This document shows, piece by piece, positions 6,517-9,594 of a stretch of DNA of 9,594 bases. The position numbers were made by a program, and so were the translations under genes. This stretch comes from Terrisporobacter othiniensis. Lineage in GTDB: Bacteria > Bacillota > Clostridia > Peptostreptococcales > Peptostreptococcaceae. Position 1 is the stretch's first letter; each line of letters starts with the position of its first letter. A model generated the notes under the pieces. The model was not told the DNA's origin, made no database searches, and saw only the letters and a program-made list of their open reading frames with translations. The DNA is taken from positions 1 to 9,594 of the forward strand of contig NZ_JWHR01000128.1 in NCBI RefSeq assembly GCF_000808015.1, written 5' to 3'.

Positions 6517-6674
6517 TTATGGATATATTTTCTTTTTTTATTCTTCCTCTAGAATTTATAGTTTTATAATAATTTTAAGTTTTTATTTAAGAATAATAAG
6601 TATCTATCTTAAATATATTGTAAGTAATAAGAATTAATAATAATGTTTTGATTATTACTAAGGAGGACATATTT

Positions 6675-7265
6675 ATGGGACTTTTAACAACATTATTAAC
6701 TGGATTTGCTTTAGCCATGGACGCCTTTGCTGTTTCAGTGACAAAGGGTATGACTCTCAGAAAAATTACACCTTTTATATCTTTTAAAATTGCTTTCTCA
6801 TTTGGACTATTTCAAGGATTAATGCCCTTTATTGGATGGTTTATAGGTATTAGGTTCCAATCATATATCACGGCTGTAGATCACTGGATTGCTTTGTTTT
6901 TATTATCTTTTATAGGACTTAAAATGATATTTGAAGCCTATGAAGATAGTAAGAATCCAGAATTAACTGTAACTTGCGATGATGAATTAGATAATACAGA
7001 ATTAATAATTTTATCTATTGCTACTAGTATAGATGCTCTTGCTGTTGGAGTTAGCTTTGCTTTTTTAAATGTACATATAATACCACTTTGTTTAAGCATA
7101 GGAATAATTACTTTTGTTTTATGTTTCTTAGGAGTTATGATTGGTAAAATTTTAGGACCAATCTTTAAAAACTACTCTCAGATTATTGGTGGTATAATAT
7201 TAATCCTTATCGGAATTAATATTTTGAATGAACATACTAATTTTATTTATAGAATGTTAAACTAA
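6675..7265 (+). CDS. mntP: Manganese efflux pump MntP
   Basis: MntP is a small inner-membrane exporter that removes excess Mn(II). From the preferred start the product has 196 residues, close to the usual 185-195. It shows the family's two related halves: D16 in MDAFAVS near the N-terminus and D120 in SIDALAVGVSF in the second half. VDHWIALFLLSFIGLKMIFE (68-87) is the conserved third-helix region with Asp69, Lys83 and Glu87. Six helices can be read at about 3-23, 36-57, 66-85, 109-129, 135-157 and 169-187. An upstream in-frame ATG at 6648 has no ribosome site. AGGAGG at 6661-6666 lies 8 bases before the ATG at 6675, and MGLLTTLLTGFALAMDAF matches the usual short N-terminus. It is the only plus-strand gene, divergent from the rubrerythrin gene and convergent with alr. 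I see no yybP-ykoY manganese riboswitch upstream. Confidence 0.95.
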   Translation: MGLLTTLLTGFALAMDAFAVSVTKGMTLRKITPFISFKIAFSFGLFQGLMPFIGWFIGIRFQSYITAVDHWIALFLLSFIGLKMIFEAYEDSKNPELTVTCDDELDNTELIILSIATSIDALAVGVSFAFLNVHIIPLCLSIGIITFVLCFLGVMIGKILGPIFKNYSQIIGGIILILIGINILNEHTNFIYRMLN

Positions 7266-7275
7266 TTTTAAAATA

Positions 7276-7314
7276 ATAAAAACTGTAGACATTACGATCT
7301 ACAGTTTCTTTTTG
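7276..7314. terminator. Bidirectional terminator between mntP and alr
   Basis: AAACTGTAGA (7280-7289) pairs perfectly with TCTACAGTTT (7298-7307) around an 8-base loop. On the plus strand it is followed by CTTTTT after mntP. On the minus strand it is followed by a T-rich tail after alr. Its position between two converging genes fits a shared terminator. Confidence 0.92.
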
Positions 7315-7327
7315 TATAATATTTTAA

Positions 7328-8500
7328 TTAGTAATGATATACTCTTTCTACTCTACTACCTATACAGCTCAATGTCTCATTTGTTATCGTTCCACTTAGT
7401 CTGCTTAATTGATTAACTGGTAAATAATACTCTCCATCTTCTCCAAATAATGTTACTATATCTCCTTCTTTAACATCTTCTATATCAGTCACATCTACCA
7501 TTGTTTGATCCATACAAACATTACCTATTATTCTTCCGAATTGACCATTTATTAAAACCTTAAAATCTTTTTTAGATACTGCTCTAGAAAACCCATCTGC
7601 ATATCCAATTGTAATCGTAGCTATTTTCATTGGTCTTGGAGTAATAAAGTTATTTCCATAACCTATATTTTCACCTACGCCTACTTCTTTTACCATAGCT
7701 ACCCTACATCTTAAAGACATTGTTGGTTTAAATTGCTCATTTTCAGGTAATTTACTTAATATATCATCACATGGGTCACAAGGTACACCATATAATATAA
7801 TGCCTGGTCTCGCTAAATCTCTATGTATTTCTCTATAAGATGTTATTCCATAAGAGTTTTGTAAATGAACTTCTCCTAGGTTAATTTTTTCCTTTTCTAG
7901 GTTATCAATTATATAATCAAAATTTTCAATTTGTTTTCTAGTAAATAATATATCTTCTTCTACTTTGCTATCAGCTCTGCATAAATGCGAGAATATACCT
8001 GTAACATGAATATCTTTTAAATTATATATCGATTTAATATCCTCTATGTGTTCTCTATTTTCACCTATTCTATTCATTCCCGTATTAAGAGCCACATGAC
8101 ATTTAACTGTTCCTGGTAATTCACTTAATTCTTTAGCATATTTACTATTTACTAAAGTCTGTGTTAAATCATATTTTATTAGTTCATCCTTTTGGCAAAC
8201 AGGTGTATATCCTAGAACTATTATTTCGCCTTTAATATTTCCTTCTCTTAATTCTATAGCTTCACTAATACATGCTACTGCAAAATGTTTTATTCCAATA
8301 CTTTCAAAATAAGTAGCCACTTCTACAGCTCCATGACCATAGGCATTAGCTTTTACTACTCCTACAATTTCACAATTTTCATCTAACATATTTGAAATAA
8401 CCTCTATATTATGCTTAAAATTACTTAAATTGATTTCTGCAAAAGCTCTTAATTTAGAAGTATCAATTTCTTTTTTACTATTATAAATTTTTGCTACCAT
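7328..8500 (-). CDS. alr: Alanine racemase (PLP-dependent)
   Basis: The enzyme interconverts L- and D-alanine in the cytoplasm, supplying D-Ala for peptidoglycan. The 390-residue product is normal for the family. The N-terminal TIM barrel carries the PLP lysine K50 in VVKANAYGHG, then NTGMNRIG (Arg144), HLQNSYGI (Ser216) and ARPGIILYG (Arg231). The C-terminal beta domain carries the opposing catalytic tyrosine Y281 in IGYGNNF, Tyr300 in TIGYADGF, and GNVCMDQTMVDVT (Met330-Asp331). It ends IGSRVERVY, like the family's IGxRVxRVY. Some positions differ from the commonest consensus, for example NSYG for NSAG and ADGF for ADGY. A broader amino-acid racemase or a second, sporulation-linked copy therefore cannot be excluded. 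AGGGGG lies about 8 bases before the ATG. It follows the small membrane protein gene but is separated from it by a strong terminator, so it probably has its own promoter. Confidence 0.95.
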   Translation of the reverse strand: MVAKIYNSKKEIDTSKLRAFAEINLSNFKHNIEVISNMLDENCEIVGVVKANAYGHGAVEVATYFESIGIKHFAVACISEAIELREGNIKGEIIVLGYTPVCQKDELIKYDLTQTLVNSKYAKELSELPGTVKCHVALNTGMNRIGENREHIEDIKSIYNLKDIHVTGIFSHLCRADSKVEEDILFTRKQIENFDYIIDNLEKEKINLGEVHLQNSYGITSYREIHRDLARPGIILYGVPCDPCDDILSKLPENEQFKPTMSLRCRVAMVKEVGVGENIGYGNNFITPRPMKIATITIGYADGFSRAVSKKDFKVLINGQFGRIIGNVCMDQTMVDVTDIEDVKEGDIVTLFGEDGEYYLPVNQLSRLSGTITNETLSCIGSRVERVYHY

Positions 8501-8567
8501 TACAATATCCCCCTAATATATTTTAATAGTCTACATTTTAGTTTAAATAATATTATGTCATATATAA

Positions 8568-8588
8568 ATGCTATCTTAATTATAGCAT
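8568..8588. promoter_or_regulatory. Inverted repeat overlapping the likely -10 box of alr
   Basis: ATGCTAT (8568-8574) and ATAGCAT (8582-8588) form a perfect 7-base inverted repeat around a 7-base spacer. On the minus strand the repeat overlaps TATAAT (8579-8584), the best -10 candidate for alr. No convincing -35 box lies 17 bases upstream. A regulator could bind here, or it could form a leader hairpin; no family is assigned. Confidence 0.45.
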
Positions 8589-8626
8589 ATTTTTTGAATA
8601 TTAATAATATTCCATTAAATTAACAT

Positions 8627-8657
8627 AAAAATAAGCCATTAAAAATGGCTTATTTTT
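8627..8657 (-). terminator. Rho-independent terminator of the small membrane protein gene
   Basis: AAAAATAAGCCAT and ATGGCTTATTTTT form a perfect 13-pair stem (8627-8639 with 8645-8657) around a 5-base loop. The GC core is AGCC/GGCT and the minus-strand 3' arm ends in five T's. It lies 6 bases past the stop of the small gene. The A/T symmetry means it could work in both directions, but no plus-strand gene precedes it. Confidence 0.9.
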
Positions 8658-8663
8658 CTCTTA

Positions 8664-9062
8664 TTATCCATAATACTCATTATTAGGTTTATATGATTGA
8701 TTTTTTTCTCTTCGTTTATTTTTAATACTTTGTTTATTTTCTGAGCAATGAGGACATTCATCTCTTCTCAATCTTCTAGAATTAAATTCATTCACTGCCT
8801 TTTCTAAATTTTCTTGTTCTTCCTCTTCTTGTCTTATAAATTCATCTTCATAAAACTGCATTCTTTCTTTATCTCTAAAAATTTCTTCTATTCCATCCTC
8901 ATAGTATCTTGCCAATTTCTTATCTTCAATTAACCCTATTATTTTTCTTGCACCTATATATGCACCTGCTGCTACTCCGGCAGTTGCTACACCAAATATT
9001 ATAGCTTTTCTAAGTTTTTTATTTAGATCCATATAGTGTTCAATACATTCAATACTTTTCAT
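8664..9062 (-). CDS. Unrecognised small single-helix membrane protein with glycine zipper, acidic coiled coil and CPHC motif
   Basis: I do not recognise a family for this 132-residue protein. One transmembrane helix spans about 19-44 and carries a glycine zipper, G29-x3-G33-x3-G37 (GVAAGAYIG), a pattern that favours helix packing. The N-terminal 18 residues are short and mixed in charge. After the helix comes a highly charged stretch (45-100) rich in Glu, Lys and Arg, with EEEEQENLEKAV likely to form a coiled coil. One CPHC (C103-x2-C106) lies in a basic tail; two cysteines could be half a metal site completed by dimerisation, or a redox pair. The ATG at 9060-9062 has GGAAGGAG 8 bases upstream. 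The gene lies 121 bases after a histidine kinase gene and is closed by a strong terminator. Whether it is co-transcribed with the kinase is unclear, since a TATAAT (9089-9094) just upstream could be its own -10 box. Confidence 0.88.
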   Translation of the reverse strand: MKSIECIEHYMDLNKKLRKAIIFGVATAGVAAGAYIGARKIIGLIEDKKLARYYEDGIEEIFRDKERMQFYEDEFIRQEEEEQENLEKAVNEFNSRRLRRDECPHCSENKQSIKNKRREKNQSYKPNNEYYG

Positions 9063-9088
9063 ATTAAAATCTCCTTCCTTAAAAGGTT

Positions 9089-9094
9089 ATTATA
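9089..9094 (-). promoter_or_regulatory. Possible -10 box upstream of the small membrane protein gene
   Basis: TATAAT on the minus strand lies 27 bases before the start codon at 9062, in the 121-base gap after the kinase gene. No recognisable -35 hexamer is found 17 bases upstream, so this is only a weak indication of a separate promoter. Confidence 0.25.
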
Positions 9095-9183
9095 TATAAA
9101 TAGTATTTGTATTTATCTTATAAAAAATTATAAATTTCGATATTAATATTTGTAATTACTATGTAAACTTCAATAATTTAGCA

Positions 9184-9594
9184 TTATATATCAGACAATT
9201 CCAATGCTACTCTTCTTGACATCCCATCATAAGTATCAGTTATTTGATCTTCTTTTTTACTTTGTTTATCAAATATAATCCTTATTGTAGTTCCTTCTCC
9301 TTCTTTACTAACTACTTTTATATCTCCTTTTAAAGCATCAACCATTTGTTTTACTATATTTAGTCCTAGTCCTGTTCCTTCTTCATGGGATAAATTATTG
9401 TTATCAAATCTTTCAAAGCGATTAAATAGCTTGTTTAATTTGTTTCCTGGTATTCCAAATCCTGTATCAATTATTTCAATAATTACTTTATTTTCTTCAT
9501 CTATGATATTTACAAATATGCTCCCATTTTCGCTATTATACTTTATAGCATTTGATAAAACATTAAGTATAATTCTTTCAATAAAATCTATATC
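9184..9594 (-). CDS. Sensor histidine kinase, C-terminal ATPase domain (partial, N-terminus outside the window)
   Basis: Only the last 136 codons and the stop are present; the frame is open to the right edge. The piece is a HATPase_c domain, which binds ATP and phosphorylates the conserved His of the dimerisation domain. Its motifs are in order: N-box (ERIILNVLSNAIKYN), G1 box (DTGFGIP), F-box (LFNRFERFD) and G2 box (GTGLGLNIVKQ). A 25-residue tail follows the ATPase fold and ends in RRVALELSDI. From memory, related endings (IEFSDIY-like) occur on clostridial membrane PAS kinases, but I cannot check this here. The sensor domain, membrane part and any response regulator are outside the window. 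No response regulator follows downstream, so it may be an orphan kinase or have its partner upstream. Confidence 0.95.
   Translation of the reverse strand, partial: DIDFIERIILNVLSNAIKYNSENGSIFVNIIDEENKVIIEIIDTGFGIPGNKLNKLFNRFERFDNNNLSHEEGTGLGLNIVKQMVDALKGDIKVVSKEGEGTTIRIIFDKQSKKEDQITDTYDGMSRRVALELSDI

Noticed and set aside
6229..6552. Plus-strand open frame opposite the rubrerythrin gene
   Set aside because: It is antisense to a clear rubrerythrin. Its hydrophobic end comes only from the AT-rich intergenic stretch.
6541..6674. Possible yybP-ykoY manganese riboswitch upstream of mntP
   Set aside because: The conserved GC-rich core of that riboswitch is absent from this AT-rich region; only weak A-T stems are seen.
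1..9594. Phage, mobile-element, CRISPR or defence-system content
   Set aside because: No transposase, integrase, repeat-spacer array or defence domain is visible. All identified genes are housekeeping, stress or signalling genes with ordinary spacing.

Overview
The window looks like chromosome from a low-GC Firmicute, most likely a Clostridium-type anaerobe. The evidence is the strongly AT-rich sequence with AT-rich codon use, purine-rich Shine-Dalgarno sites of the AGGAGG type, U-tailed hairpin terminators and a T-box riboswitch. An archaeal-type aspartyl-tRNA synthetase sits in one transcription unit with gatCAB, and a rubredoxin-first ('reverse') rubrerythrin lies beside it. Nothing suggests a plasmid, phage or transposon. 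I saw no tRNA, rRNA, CRISPR array or insertion sequence. Every gene except mntP lies on the minus strand.

Reading along the minus strand from the right edge, the window opens with the last 136 codons of a sensor histidine kinase (9184-9594). Next come an unrecognised small one-helix membrane protein (8664-9062) with a strong terminator, then alanine racemase alr (7328-8500). Alr converges on mntP, the plus-strand manganese exporter gene (6675-7265), and they share a bidirectional terminator at 7276-7314. A reverse rubrerythrin (5919-6470) is divergent from mntP.

The centre of the window (789-5813) is one regulated operon: promoter, T-box leader, aspS, gatC, gatA, gatB, terminator. AspS appears to be the non-discriminating archaeal type, which puts Asp on both tRNA-Asp and tRNA-Asn. 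GatCAB then amidates Asp-tRNA-Asn to Asn-tRNA-Asn and, usually, Glu-tRNA-Gln to Gln-tRNA-Gln. The inferred specifier loop of the T-box reads GAAC, so an Asn codon (AAC) and a Glu codon (GAA) overlap by one base shift. This matches the two-tRNA T-box described for the equivalent operon of Clostridium acetobutylicum. It would let the operon sense uncharged tRNA-Asn and tRNA-Glu, the two tRNAs on which the pathway depends.

At the left edge, past the gatB terminator, a gene with an ideal ribosome binding site starts at 647 and runs off the window, open for 215 codons. It encodes about seven membrane helices and has no identifiable family. It could be the input domain of a membrane sensor, but the informative part lies outside the window.

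The window is mostly housekeeping. The least explained items are the left-edge membrane protein, the small glycine-zipper/CPHC protein, the structured 145-base leader between the T-box terminator and aspS, and inverted or direct repeats overlapping the likely -10 boxes of alr and the rubrerythrin gene.
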